Origin: UMGS1781 sp045650705
GTDB taxonomy: Bacteria > Bacillota > Clostridia > TANB77 > CAG-508
Length of the DNA stretch: 64,000 nucleotides
Assembly: GCA_045650705.1 (NCBI GenBank)
Contig: JAZRRK010000055.1
Coordinates: forward strand, 1-64,000
Direction: 5' to 3'
Below are positions 26,343-34,700 of the stretch, piece by piece (the stretch's first letter is position 1; each line of letters opens with the position of its first letter). The notes below the pieces were generated by a model. The model saw only the letters and a list, made by a program, of their open reading frames with translations, was not told the origin of the DNA and searched no databases. The translations under genes were made by a program, and so were the position numbers.

Positions 26343-26666
26343 CTAATCTTCTACAATTACTTTTGCGATTTTATATATTAAGTCTATTTTTTCTGCTGGA
26401 CAATTTTTTAATAAAGAATTAAATGCTCCAGACATATAAGATGGAGATTCAGAGTAAGAACCATTTAGAATTTCTCCTTCAGGTACTTCTAAAATAGAAC
26501 AAATTTCAGATAGTCTTTTTAAATTAATCGCTGTTGAGCCACGTTCAATTCTACTAATATAAGCAACAGATACTTCCATCTTTTCTGCTAATTTTTCTTG
26601 TGTGATTTTTTTATTAATTCTTGCTTGCTTTAATCTAATTCCAATAATACTATAATTAAGCGACAT
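26343..26666 (-). CDS. XRE-family transcriptional regulator
   Basis: The 107-residue protein has a Cro/C1-type helix-turn-helix in residues 7-65 (IGIRLKQARINKKITQEKLAEKMEVSVAYISRIERG split over the five helices). A C-terminal tail of about 40 residues resembles those of SinR-like regulators in Clostridia. It is divergent from smc, so it may act on its own promoter or that of smc, but no operator is obvious. Confidence 0.88.
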   Translation of the reverse strand: MSLNYSIIGIRLKQARINKKITQEKLAEKMEVSVAYISRIERGSTAINLKRLSEICSILEVPEGEILNGSYSESPSYMSGAFNSLLKNCPAEKIDLIYKIAKVIVED

Positions 26667-26811
26667 ATAAAACCTCCTTTTTTTTTGAATATAGCATTAC
26701 AAAGTAAAAATTTACAGAAACAAACAAGTAAATGTTTACTGTAATAAGAATATGATATGTAAAAAGCAAGTAAGACATACATTTTTGATAAAATATTGTT
26801 ACGATTTTTTC

Positions 26812-26840
26812 TTGACTATTTTCGACTTTTGATATATTAT
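26812..26840 (+). promoter_or_regulatory. Promoter of smc
   Basis: TTGACT (26812-26817), a 17-nt spacer and TATTAT (26835-26840) lie about 30 nt before the smc start codon. Confidence 0.65.
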
Positions 26841-26872
26841 AATGAAATCAAAAAGTAAAAGGAGATAACACA

Positions 26873-29800
26873 ATGTATTTAAAGAGATTAGAAATGCAAG
26901 GGTTTAAGTCATTTGCAGATAAAACTGTATTAGAATTTATGCCAGGAATTACAACAGTTATAGGACCAAATGGTTCAGGAAAGAGTAATATTTCAGATAG
27001 TATTAGATGGGTTTTAGGAGAGCAAAGTATAAAATCTTTAAGAGGTAGTAAATCAGAAGATATAATTTTCGCAGGAACACAAAACAGAAAATCACTTGGA
27101 TTTGCAGAAGCATCTATTGTAATAGATAATACAGATGGAAGGCTTCCTATAGAATATGCAGAAGTAGTAGTTACAAGAAGATTATTTAGGAATGGAGAAA
27201 GTGGATATTTTATAAACAAAACACCATGTAGATTAAAAGATGTTCTAGAACTATTTATGGATACAGGAATTGGAAAAGATGGATATTCAATAATAGGGCA
27301 AGGAAAGATAGATGAAATATTAAGCAATAAATCAGAAGAAAGACGTAATGTATTTGAAGAAGCGGCAGGTATTGTTAAATATAGAGCAAGAAAAAATGAG
27401 GCAGAGAAGAAATTAGAACAAACAAAAATTAATTTATTTAGAATAAATGATATCCTATCAGAAATTGAATCAAATATTGGAACATTAAAATCACAATCTG
27501 AAAAAGCAAAAACATATTTAAGTTTAAGGGAAGAATTGAAATCAATAGAAATAGGATTGTTTATATATAACATAAATACATATAAAGCAAAATTAGAAGA
27601 ATTAATACAAGATATAGATACAATAAAAAATCAACAAACAGACGAGGAGGCTAAGTTATCTGTATTACAGAATTTAAAAGAAAATTTAAAAAATGAATTA
27701 GAGGAAATAATATTAAAAATAGAAGAGACTCAAAATTTAGGATTTGAGAGTGAAAAAAAGATAGAACAAATAAACTCAGAGATAAATGTTGCAAATGAAA
27801 GAATATCAAATAATACACAAAATTATGAAAGAAGTTTAAAAGAAATAGAAGAATTAGAAAAAAGAAACATAGAAATAGAAGAAGAGAAACAAAATAGAAT
27901 ACAAAAAAAGGATAACTTAACAGCAAATAAAGAAAAGTTCGTAAAAGAATTAGAAGAGAAAGAAAAAGCATTAAAAGATTTATCAGAAAAGCTTACAGAA
28001 GAAGAAAAACAGAATGAGGAGAAAAAAAGACAAGTAGAAGAAAATACAGAAACAAAATATAAATATAAAGAAGAAATAAATACTACTGAAATTAATAATG
28101 AAAACTTGAAGAAAAGACAGGGAACTGTAAAAAATGAAATTCAAGATATAATATCTAACTTAGATGAAAAAAGAATGATAAAATCTGATCTTCTAAAAAC
28201 ATTTAATGATAAAGAAACAAAAAGAAATGAATGTAAAAAAAGGTTAGAAGAGATAAACGTAAAGAAAGAACAATCAAACAATAAAATAAAAGAATATGAA
28301 GATAAAATAAATAATTTATTATCTACTTTAAGAATAAAAGACTCAAAACAAAAATTCCTAATTGAGATGGAGAAAGAAAAAGAGGGATATTCTAGAGCAG
28401 TAAAGAGTATATTAACAGAATGTGAGAAAAATAGTAAACTAAATAAAGGGGTAAAAGGCGTTTTAGCAAATCTTATATCAGTTGAGGAAGAATATAAAAC
28501 AGCAATAGAGATTGTACTTGGAGCTACTTTGCAAAATATAGTTACAGAGACAGAAGAAGATGCTAAAAAATTAATAGAATATTTAAGAGAAAATAATTTA
28601 GGAAGAGCATCTTTTTTACCTATATCTTCTGTAAAAGGTAAAAAAATAGATAGGCTAATAAAAAATAATCTTGAGGGTGTAATAGGAATAGCTTCTAATC
28701 TAGTAAAAGTAGATAAAAAGTATGAACAAATAATTGAAAATTTATTAGGTAGAACTGTAATTGTAAAAGATATGGATACAGCAATAATACTTGCAAGACA
28801 AAATAGTTATGGCTTTAAAATTGTTACATTAAAGGGTGACTTAATAAATCCAAGTGGAGCTATTTCAGGAGGCTCAATTGCACAAAAAACTACAAGTATA
28901 ATAGGAAGAACATCTCAGATAGAGGAACTAAAAAAAGAGATAATAGAGCTTGAACAAAAAATAGAAAAAGTACAAAACGAGAAAAAGGAATATGAAGACT
29001 CAATAGAAAACTTACTAGAAGAAGTTGAAGCAATAGAGAGAATATCACAAGAAATAGAAATAGAATACGCAACAGAAAAGCAAAGAATAGAATCATTAGA
29101 AGAGACTATATCTAATTTAGAATCAAAGCTAGAAAAACTTAGAATAGAAACAACAGAGATAGAGCAGAATATAGAAAACAATTCAAGCAAAAAAATAGAG
29201 ACAGAACAAAAGATAATAGAATTAGAAGAAAAAACTAATTCATTAAATGTGCAAATACAAGCTTTTGCAGAAAAGAATAAAGAAAACCAAAAATATATAG
29301 ATGATTTAAATTTCGATATAACAAATTTAAAAATATCTGTAAGTTCTTTTGATGAAAGTAGTAATTCTTTAGAGGAAATATTAAATAGAATAGATGCAGA
29401 ATTAAAGAATAATTTATTAAAAATAGAAAACAAGAAGAAACAAAATCAAGATACTATAGAAGAAAATGAAAGTTTAAAACAATTAATTTTAACCTCAAAA
29501 GATAATATAAACAAAATAAAAGAACAAGTAAATTCAAGTTCTGACATAGTAGAAAAATTAAAAGAATCAAAAGTTAATAAAAATTCAGAAATATCAAAAA
29601 CAGAAAAAGATATTGAGTCTCAATATTCAATAATTGAAGAAATAAAAAATCAGTCTAATAAATTAGAGGTTAAAAAATCAAAAATTGATATGGAATTAGA
29701 GCAAATTATCAATAAAATGTGGGAAGACTACGAGATAACTCCAAATAATGCAGGCGATTATAAAAAACCTAATAATATTCAGGAAACAACAAAACAAGTA

Positions 29801-30421
29801 AAAACATTAAGAGATAAGATTAAAGAACTTGGAAGCATAAATATTGATTCAATTGAAGAATATAAACAAACAAAAGAAAGATATGACTTTATGTGCGAAC
29901 AGCGTTTAGATTTAGAAAATTCTAGCAACAAGTTGAAAAAAGTAATTCAAGATATGACAAAAACAATGAAGGAACAATTTAGCCAGCAATTTAAAATAAT
30001 AAATAAAAACTTTGGAGAAGTATTTAAAGAATTATTTGATGGTGGAAAGGCAGAGTTAAAACTAACAGATGAAGAAGATATACTAAATTGTGGAATAGAA
30101 ATAGAAGTTCAGCCACCAGGGAAAAAACTACAGAACATGAGTTTATTATCAGGTGGAGAAAGAGCATTTACAGCAATAGCATTATTATTTGCAATATTAA
30201 AAATAAATCCAGCACCATTCTGTGTATTAGATGAAATAGAAGCAGCACTAGATGATGTAAATGTATATAGATTTGCGGATTACTTGAAAAACTTTACAAA
30301 AACAACTCAATTCTTAGTAATAACACATAGAAAAGGGACAATGGAAGCGGCAGATACAGTATATGGTATAACAATGGAGGAAAGCGGAATAAGTAAATTA
30401 TTGTCAATGAAATTAAAATAA
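26873..30421 (+). CDS. smc: Chromosome segregation ATPase SMC
   Basis: SMC is the condensin-type ATPase that organises the chromosome with ScpA and ScpB. The 1182-residue protein has the usual length. The N-terminal Walker A is GPNGSGKSN (residue 32 region). A long coiled coil (170-500) leads to the hinge (about 515-640, with GVKGVLANLISV and SGAISGGS). A second coiled coil precedes the C-terminal signature LLSGGERAFTAIALLFAI and Walker B APFCVLDEIEAALDD. In Bacillus smc is followed by ftsY; here ftsY is 7 kb upstream. Confidence 0.97.
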   Translation: MYLKRLEMQGFKSFADKTVLEFMPGITTVIGPNGSGKSNISDSIRWVLGEQSIKSLRGSKSEDIIFAGTQNRKSLGFAEASIVIDNTDGRLPIEYAEVVVTRRLFRNGESGYFINKTPCRLKDVLELFMDTGIGKDGYSIIGQGKIDEILSNKSEERRNVFEEAAGIVKYRARKNEAEKKLEQTKINLFRINDILSEIESNIGTLKSQSEKAKTYLSLREELKSIEIGLFIYNINTYKAKLEELIQDIDTIKNQQTDEEAKLSVLQNLKENLKNELEEIILKIEETQNLGFESEKKIEQINSEINVANERISNNTQNYERSLKEIEELEKRNIEIEEEKQNRIQKKDNLTANKEKFVKELEEKEKALKDLSEKLTEEEKQNEEKKRQVEENTETKYKYKEEINTTEINNENLKKRQGTVKNEIQDIISNLDEKRMIKSDLLKTFNDKETKRNECKKRLEEINVKKEQSNNKIKEYEDKINNLLSTLRIKDSKQKFLIEMEKEKEGYSRAVKSILTECEKNSKLNKGVKGVLANLISVEEEYKTAIEIVLGATLQNIVTETEEDAKKLIEYLRENNLGRASFLPISSVKGKKIDRLIKNNLEGVIGIASNLVKVDKKYEQIIENLLGRTVIVKDMDTAIILARQNSYGFKIVTLKGDLINPSGAISGGSIAQKTTSIIGRTSQIEELKKEIIELEQKIEKVQNEKKEYEDSIENLLEEVEAIERISQEIEIEYATEKQRIESLEETISNLESKLEKLRIETTEIEQNIENNSSKKIETEQKIIELEEKTNSLNVQIQAFAEKNKENQKYIDDLNFDITNLKISVSSFDESSNSLEEILNRIDAELKNNLLKIENKKKQNQDTIEENESLKQLILTSKDNINKIKEQVNSSSDIVEKLKESKVNKNSEISKTEKDIESQYSIIEEIKNQSNKLEVKKSKIDMELEQIINKMWEDYEITPNNAGDYKKPNNIQETTKQVKTLRDKIKELGSINIDSIEEYKQTKERYDFMCEQRLDLENSSNKLKKVIQDMTKTMKEQFSQQFKIINKNFGEVFKELFDGGKAELKLTDEEDILNCGIEIEVQPPGKKLQNMSLLSGGERAFTAIALLFAILKINPAPFCVLDEIEAALDDVNVYRFADYLKNFTKTTQFLVITHRKGTMEAADTVYGITMEESGISKLLSMKLK

Positions 30422-30442
30422 AGTTAAGAATTAATGTGAAAA

Positions 30443-30474
30443 TAGGCAGAGATTAAATCTCTGCCTAAAAAAAT
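30443..30474. terminator. Terminator after smc (bidirectional)
   Basis: TAGGCAGAGAT and ATCTCTGCCTA pair perfectly around TAA, with an A-run on one side. It lies between convergent smc and the EEP hydrolase gene. Confidence 0.8.
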
Positions 30475-30475
30475 A

Positions 30476-31211
30476 TTAAACTTCAAATTCAATATATAAA
30501 AGGGAATGGTCAGATAAATCTGTTTCAATAGTTTCAAATTTATGTAATTTTAGCCCATTTGAATAGAAACACGTATCAATACAACCACTACTTTCTTTAG
30601 AAAACCAGGTTGGCTCTGAATTATCCAAATGATGAAATTTTTTCTTTAAAATTTCATATTCTTCATAAGAATCTTTTTCTTTAAAAATATATTTGTGATT
30701 TCCTATTTTGGAAATACCTACATTAAAATCTCCAGCAATTATAATACCTTCAGATTTAGCAATATTTGAAGTTATACGAAGCAAAGCTTTACTAGCTAAG
30801 ATTCTTTCTTCTTCAAATACTGAAAGATGAACAGAAAATAAATTTAACTTTACAGTTCCAAAAGAAATTTTATTACATAAAAATCCTCTTTGTTCATGCT
30901 CAGGAGATGTTGTAGGAGATAAATAATTAGCAGAGTATTCAATAGGAAAACGAGATAAAATTCCATCACCATAGAATCCATTTTTATATTTAATATTAGT
31001 TCCCATAGAGCGGTATTGCAAACCAGTATATTTGCTAAAAGTATATATTTGATTTTTATTATAAGCGCGCTTAGTATATAAATCTATTTCTTGTAAGAAG
31101 ATAATATCTGGTCGATATTTTTTTAAGAAAGTTGCCTGCCTGCGAACATCAATTCTTCCATCTAGGCCTTCTCCGATGACACATATTAAAAGATATAGCC
31201 TTTAATATCAT
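30476..31211 (-). CDS. Endonuclease/exonuclease/phosphatase family hydrolase, read through a CGGA +1 frameshift
   Basis: The start is ATG at 31211 on the minus strand, with GGAGTG 8 nt upstream. It reads MILKAISFNMCH and then in-frame CGG at codon 13, with a stop a few codons later. Skipping the C (complement of G31175) continues as GEGLDGRIDVRRQATFLKKY, so the family motif N-x-x-H-G-x-G-x-D-G-x-I-D is restored with its conserved Gly. Catalytic motifs follow: FLQEID, AGDFN near the middle and SDHSLLY at the end. Total length is 244 residues. The substrate (DNA, sphingomyelin-like or other phosphodiester) is unknown. This site is on the opposite strand from the other four CGGA sites. Confidence 0.8.
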
Positions 31212-31293
31212 AATAATCACACTCCATTACAATTATATCAAACAATAAACAAAAAATACAATAAAATTTGTAAAAAGTTGTTAAGAATTAAAT

Positions 31294-31453
31294 TAGATAT
31301 AAATAATATAGATTTTAATTCCGGTCTCCAGCCGCGGTATATTGAATACAAAATCTAATTTGATGGCTACGATAATGACTATTTATATAATAATTGCACG
31401 CCTCCGGCTACTCAAAGGTCGACCTCATTTGCAATCTATATTATTTATATCTA
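31294..31453. repeat. 160-bp element with 21-bp perfect terminal inverted repeats
   Basis: The arms at 31294-31314 and 31433-31453 are exact complements. The interior contains GCACGCCTCCGGCTA, resembling the CCTCCG core of the elements at 49771-49889 and 52791-52915. This fills most of the 330-bp gap between the divergent EEP and lexA genes, and no ORF lies in it. It may be a MITE or a large hairpin. Confidence 0.75.
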
Positions 31454-31490
31454 GTCAGTAATATTATAAAAAATTAAAGAAAATAAAAAC

Positions 31491-31525
31491 TTTTGTTTGA
31501 CAAACAAAAAAATATATGATAATAT
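31491..31525 (+). promoter_or_regulatory. lexA promoter with overlapping palindromic operator candidate
   Basis: TTGACA (31497-31502) and TAATAT (31520-31525) are separated by 17 nt. The -35 box lies in the palindrome TTTTGTTTG-A-CAAACAAAA (31491-31509). The classical Firmicutes LexA box (GAAC-N4-GTTC) is absent, so this dyad is the natural candidate for the auto-regulatory site, by position only. Confidence 0.55.
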
Positions 31526-31556
31526 ATAAAAAATATTTTTAATGGAGATGATTTTA

Positions 31557-32090
31557 GTGAGAAAAAAAGATCCTAATGAATTAAACAAACGAGAGAGGGC
31601 AATATTAAAATATATTGAAAAACAAATACAAGATAATGGATATCCACCATCAGTAAGAGAGATAGGAAAGGGTGTTGGATTAAGTTCTACAGCAACAGTC
31701 CATACGTATATTACAGGGTTACAAAAAAAAGGATATATTAAAAAAGAGGATCAAAAAGGAAGAACTTTAAAATTATTAAAGGGTGGACTAGAAGGACAAC
31801 AAAAAATACAAGATAAACCAGTATATAGTGGAAAAGAATTAGTAGATGTACCTGTTATAGGAAAAATAACAGCAGGTGAACCAATTTTAGCAGTAGAGAA
31901 TGTTACAGACACATTTCCAATTCCAATTGATTTTGTTGGAAATGATGAGAGTTTTATGCTTACTGTTAGAGGAGAAAGCATGATAGAAGCAGGTATTTTA
32001 GACGGAGATTACATTTTAGTAAGAAAACAGGATATAGCAAGAAATGGAGAAATTGTAGTTGCATTAATAGGAGACGAAGCAACAGTATAA
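31557..32090 (+). CDS. lexA: LexA repressor, interrupted by TAA at the catalytic lysine codon
   Basis: LexA represses the SOS regulon and cleaves itself when RecA filaments form. The N-terminal winged helix (GYPPSVREIGKGVGLSSTATVHTYITGL) is complete, the Ala-Gly cleavage site lies in KITAGEP, and the catalytic serine is in RGESM. The frame ends at TAA (32088-32090) after DEATV, exactly where the catalytic Lys of EATVK is expected. The same frame continues for 39 codons with a normal LexA C-terminus. GTG 31557 is well spaced from GGAGATG and is preferred over ATG 31542. If real, the product would bind DNA but could not self-cleave and would lack part of the dimer domain. A sequence error (AAA to TAA) is possible. 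Confidence 0.8.
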   Translation: MRKKDPNELNKRERAILKYIEKQIQDNGYPPSVREIGKGVGLSSTATVHTYITGLQKKGYIKKEDQKGRTLKLLKGGLEGQQKIQDKPVYSGKELVDVPVIGKITAGEPILAVENVTDTFPIPIDFVGNDESFMLTVRGESMIEAGILDGDYILVRKQDIARNGEIVVALIGDEATV

Positions 32091-32210
32091 ACTTACTATA
32101 AAGAAAAAGACCATATTAGACTACAACCAGAAAATCATACAATGGATCCAATAATAGTTCCAAACTGTAGAATACTTGGAAAAGTTTCTGGTGTATTTAG
32201 AAAGATGTAA
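32091..32210 (+). other. Orphaned C-terminal end of lexA, in frame after the stop
   Basis: Directly after the TAA the same frame reads TYYKEKDHIRLQPENHTM, then DPIIVPNCRILGKVSGVFRKM and a stop. This is the canonical end of LexA. It has no start codon of its own, which shows that a single nonsense change, not a frameshift, separates the parts. Confidence 0.85.
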
Positions 32211-32255
32211 TATAATTTATACTAAATTGGATATACTAACTTTGGGGTGTAGCAT

Positions 32256-32420
32256 ATGCAAAAAGATAAAAAAATTTCAAAAAAAGAAGATACAACGAAG
32301 TATGGAGAATTTGTATGTTCTGCATATCATTGGTTACCATTAGAGAAGCAAAAAGAACAAGTAAAAAATATGGAGAATATGACAAAAAAAGAAAACAATA
32401 ATAGGTCAAAGGATATTTAA
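32256..32420 (+). CDS. Small unknown protein downstream of lexA
   Basis: A 54-residue very basic/acidic ORF begins at an ATG preceded by GGGGTG. It has a KYGEFVCSAYHWLPLEKQKEQVKNM core that looks like an ordered helix-forming segment between Lys-rich ends. A strong terminator overlaps its 3' end. I do not recognise the family. Confidence 0.5.
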   Translation: MQKDKKISKKEDTTKYGEFVCSAYHWLPLEKQKEQVKNMENMTKKENNNRSKDI

Positions 32421-32436
32421 CTTTGACCTATCTTTT
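32401..32436 (+). terminator. Terminator of the lexA unit
   Basis: ATAGGTCAAAG (32401-32411) pairs with CTTTGACCTAT (32421-32431) and is followed by CTTTT. The left arm lies inside the end of the small ORF. Confidence 0.85.
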
Positions 32437-32452
32437 AGTTTGTGGGTAAAAA

Positions 32453-32481
32453 TTGACTAATTTACATAAGTATGTTATAAT
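32453..32481 (+). promoter_or_regulatory. Promoter of the 142-residue unknown gene
   Basis: TTGACT (32453-32458), a 17-nt spacer and TATAAT (32476-32481). Confidence 0.75.
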
Positions 32482-32548
32482 GTTAACGATTAGTCATTTA
32501 ATGCCCGAGGAAATGTACTAATGAAAATAAAACAAAGGAGAAAAAACT

Positions 32549-32977
32549 ATGATTAAAGAAAAGTTCTTGAATCTGGTCGAAGAAGTGTTGGAAACTGGTG
32601 TTACCACGAAACTTTGCAACTGCACAACTGCAGATGAAATGCAGGGTGTATGCGATGAATTTATTTATGAGAATAGAGAAATCATAGATAAAATTTCAGC
32701 TTGGGAACATCAGGCGTTTGTTAAAATGGAAGGCCTTTTTTGTAGAAAAGACTTCCTTTTTAAGGAAAGAGAAGAAGTCGAAAATCCTATAGCAGTGGTT
32801 ATAGTGATTTATTTTCTTCCTTCACTAAGCGAGAAGGAAATCTTTGAAACTTGGGAAGACTTATATTGTGCTCTTCACAAGTTGAACGAAGAATTTGCCT
32901 CTGCTATTGCAGATATAGCATGGGGAAAATATATCAAAGATATTACAATCAAGGATATCTTTGAGTACATTAAGTAA
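32549..32977 (+). CDS. Unknown protein with foreign-looking codon use
   Basis: I do not recognise this 142-residue acidic protein. It has four cysteines in the first half (C-N-C at about 23-25, others near 34 and 64) and a hydrophobic strand IAVVIVIYFLPSL near 80-92, and it is otherwise predicted helical. Codons such as CTG, GTC, CTC and CAG are far more common than in the neighbours, suggesting recent transfer. It is a single-gene unit with its own consensus promoter and a strong terminator. Confidence 0.6.
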   Translation: MIKEKFLNLVEEVLETGVTTKLCNCTTADEMQGVCDEFIYENREIIDKISAWEHQAFVKMEGLFCRKDFLFKEREEVENPIAVVIVIYFLPSLSEKEIFETWEDLYCALHKLNEEFASAIADIAWGKYIKDITIKDIFEYIK

Positions 32978-32989
32978 ATCTATCGGGCT

Positions 32990-33020
32990 ATCCCCTCTCA
33001 AAATAGAGAGGGGATTTTTA
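32990..33020 (+). terminator. Rho-independent terminator
   Basis: ATCCCCTCTC and GAGAGGGGAT form a perfect 10-bp stem followed by TTTT. Confidence 0.9.
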
Positions 33021-33043
33021 AAATAAATTAAAAAAGTGTAATA

Positions 33044-33069
33044 ATAATTACTTTTCAATAATATACATT
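33044..33069 (+). promoter_or_regulatory. Sigma-E-like promoter of spoIVA
   Basis: ATA (33044-33046) and TATACATT (33062-33069), 15 nt apart, resemble the mother-cell sigma-E pattern (-35 ATA, -10 CATACANT) with one mismatch. In Bacillus spoIVA is a sigma-E gene. Confidence 0.5.
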
Positions 33070-33115
33070 TATTAAAGTTTAGTACAAACGTTAATTATGG
33101 GAGGTAATTATTTTT

Positions 33116-34594
33116 ATGGAGAATTTAGAGATATATGAGGATATTAGAGCTAGAACAGATGGAGATATATATGTTGGTGTAGTTGGACCAGTAAGAACAG
33201 GAAAATCCACTTTCATAAAAAATTTTATGGACTTGTTAGTTATACCAAATATTCAAAATACTTATAAAAAAGAAAGAGCAAGAGATGAGCTTCCGCAAAG
33301 TGCTGCTGGAAGAACGATAATGACAACTGAGCCAAAATTTGTACCAAATGAGGCAATTGAAATTACAATAGGAGATAACTTAAAATTAAAAACTAGATTA
33401 GTAGATTGTGTAGGGTACTTAGTTAATAATGCATTAGGATACATGGAAGAAGATGTACCAAGAATGGTAAAGACACCATGGGCAGATGAAGAAATGCCTT
33501 TTGAAGAAGCTGCAGAAATTGGAACAAGAAAGGTTATAGCAGAACATTCTACAATAGGAATACTAGTTACAACAGATGGAAGTATAACAGAGATTCCAAG
33601 AGAAGACTACATAGAAGCAGAAACAAGAGTAGTTAATGAGTTAAAAGCGCTAAATAAACCATTTGTAATGGTATTAAATACAAGTAATCCATATTCAAAT
33701 GAAACACAAATGTTAGCAAAAGATTTAGAAGAAAGATATGGTGTATCTGTAATACCAACGGATTGTACCAATTTGAATATAGAAGATATAAATAATATAT
33801 TTGGAAGAATTTTATATGAATTTCCAATAGAAAGAATAAATATAAATCTTCCAGGTTGGATAGATGGTTTAGACTACGAACACAGCTTAAAGCAAGAACT
33901 TTATAAAGAAATAAAAGAAGCATTTAGAGATATAAAAACAGTAAAGAGAATAAATGATGGTATCGAAAGAATAAAACAAACAGAAATAATTGTAAAGACT
34001 ACAATTGATAATATAGATTTAGGAACTGGAAGTGTAACAGTAGAAATAAGTTTAAATAACACATTGTTCTATAAGATATTAACTGAAATGACAGGAATAG
34101 AAATGAACAATGAAGCCGATTTATTTACAACAATAAATAATTTGTCAAGGATAAAGAAAGAATATGATAAAGTAGATATGGCTTTACAAGAAGTAAAACA
34201 AAAGGGATATGGAATAGTAACTCCAACAATGGAAGAGCTAATACTAGAAGAACCAGAAATAGTAAAACAGGGTTCAAGATTTGGAGTAAAATTAAAAGCA
34301 AAAGCACCATCTATACATATGATAAGAGCTGATATAGAAACAGAAGTATCTCCTATAGTAGGAAGTGAAAAACAATCAGAGGAACTTGTAAACTATTTAT
34401 TATCAGAATTTGAGAATGATCCTATAAAAATATGGGAATCAAATATATTTGGCAAAAATTTGCATGAATTAGTAAATGAGGGGTTACAAAATAAGCTATA
34501 TAGAATGCCAGAAGATGCACAAGGTAAATTGCAAGAAACACTAGAGAGAATAGTAAATGAGGGAAGCGGAGGATTAATCTGCATAATATTATAA
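33116..34594 (+). CDS. spoIVA: Stage IV sporulation protein A (spore coat ATPase)
   Basis: SpoIVA is the ATP-hydrolysing protein that polymerises around the forespore and anchors the coat. The 492-residue product has the normal length, a TRAFAC-type Walker A GPVRTGKST (near residue 25), a LVDCVGY Walker B-like segment and the C-terminal anchoring region ending SGGLICIIL. It is monocistronic, with a sigma-E-like promoter and a hairpin terminator. Confidence 0.97.
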   Translation: MENLEIYEDIRARTDGDIYVGVVGPVRTGKSTFIKNFMDLLVIPNIQNTYKKERARDELPQSAAGRTIMTTEPKFVPNEAIEITIGDNLKLKTRLVDCVGYLVNNALGYMEEDVPRMVKTPWADEEMPFEEAAEIGTRKVIAEHSTIGILVTTDGSITEIPREDYIEAETRVVNELKALNKPFVMVLNTSNPYSNETQMLAKDLEERYGVSVIPTDCTNLNIEDINNIFGRILYEFPIERININLPGWIDGLDYEHSLKQELYKEIKEAFRDIKTVKRINDGIERIKQTEIIVKTTIDNIDLGTGSVTVEISLNNTLFYKILTEMTGIEMNNEADLFTTINNLSRIKKEYDKVDMALQEVKQKGYGIVTPTMEELILEEPEIVKQGSRFGVKLKAKAPSIHMIRADIETEVSPIVGSEKQSEELVNYLLSEFENDPIKIWESNIFGKNLHELVNEGLQNKLYRMPEDAQGKLQETLERIVNEGSGGLICIIL

Positions 34595-34599
34595 GATTG

Positions 34600-34630
34600 T
34601 AGGGATATAAATCAAAAAATTATATCCCTA
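34600..34630 (+). terminator. Terminator after spoIVA
   Basis: TAGGGATATAA and TTATATCCCTA pair perfectly (11 bp). The following sequence is AT-rich without a long T-run, so termination may be partial. Confidence 0.6.
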
Positions 34631-34651
34631 TAATTATAATAAAATATGCAT

Positions 34652-34676
34652 ATAACATAAAATGTTTTAATACACT
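34652..34676 (+). promoter_or_regulatory. Sigma-E-like promoter of the deacetylase gene
   Basis: ATA (34652-34654), a 14-nt spacer and AATACACT (34669-34676) fit the sigma-E pattern with one mismatch at the first -10 position. Confidence 0.45.
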
Positions 34677-34700
34677 TATAAAAGATAAAGGAGAAAGTAT

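Noticed and set aside
27651..29433. Minus-strand reading frames opposite smc
   Set aside because: They are Leu/Phe/Ser-rich shadows of the coiled-coil codons with no ribosome sites.
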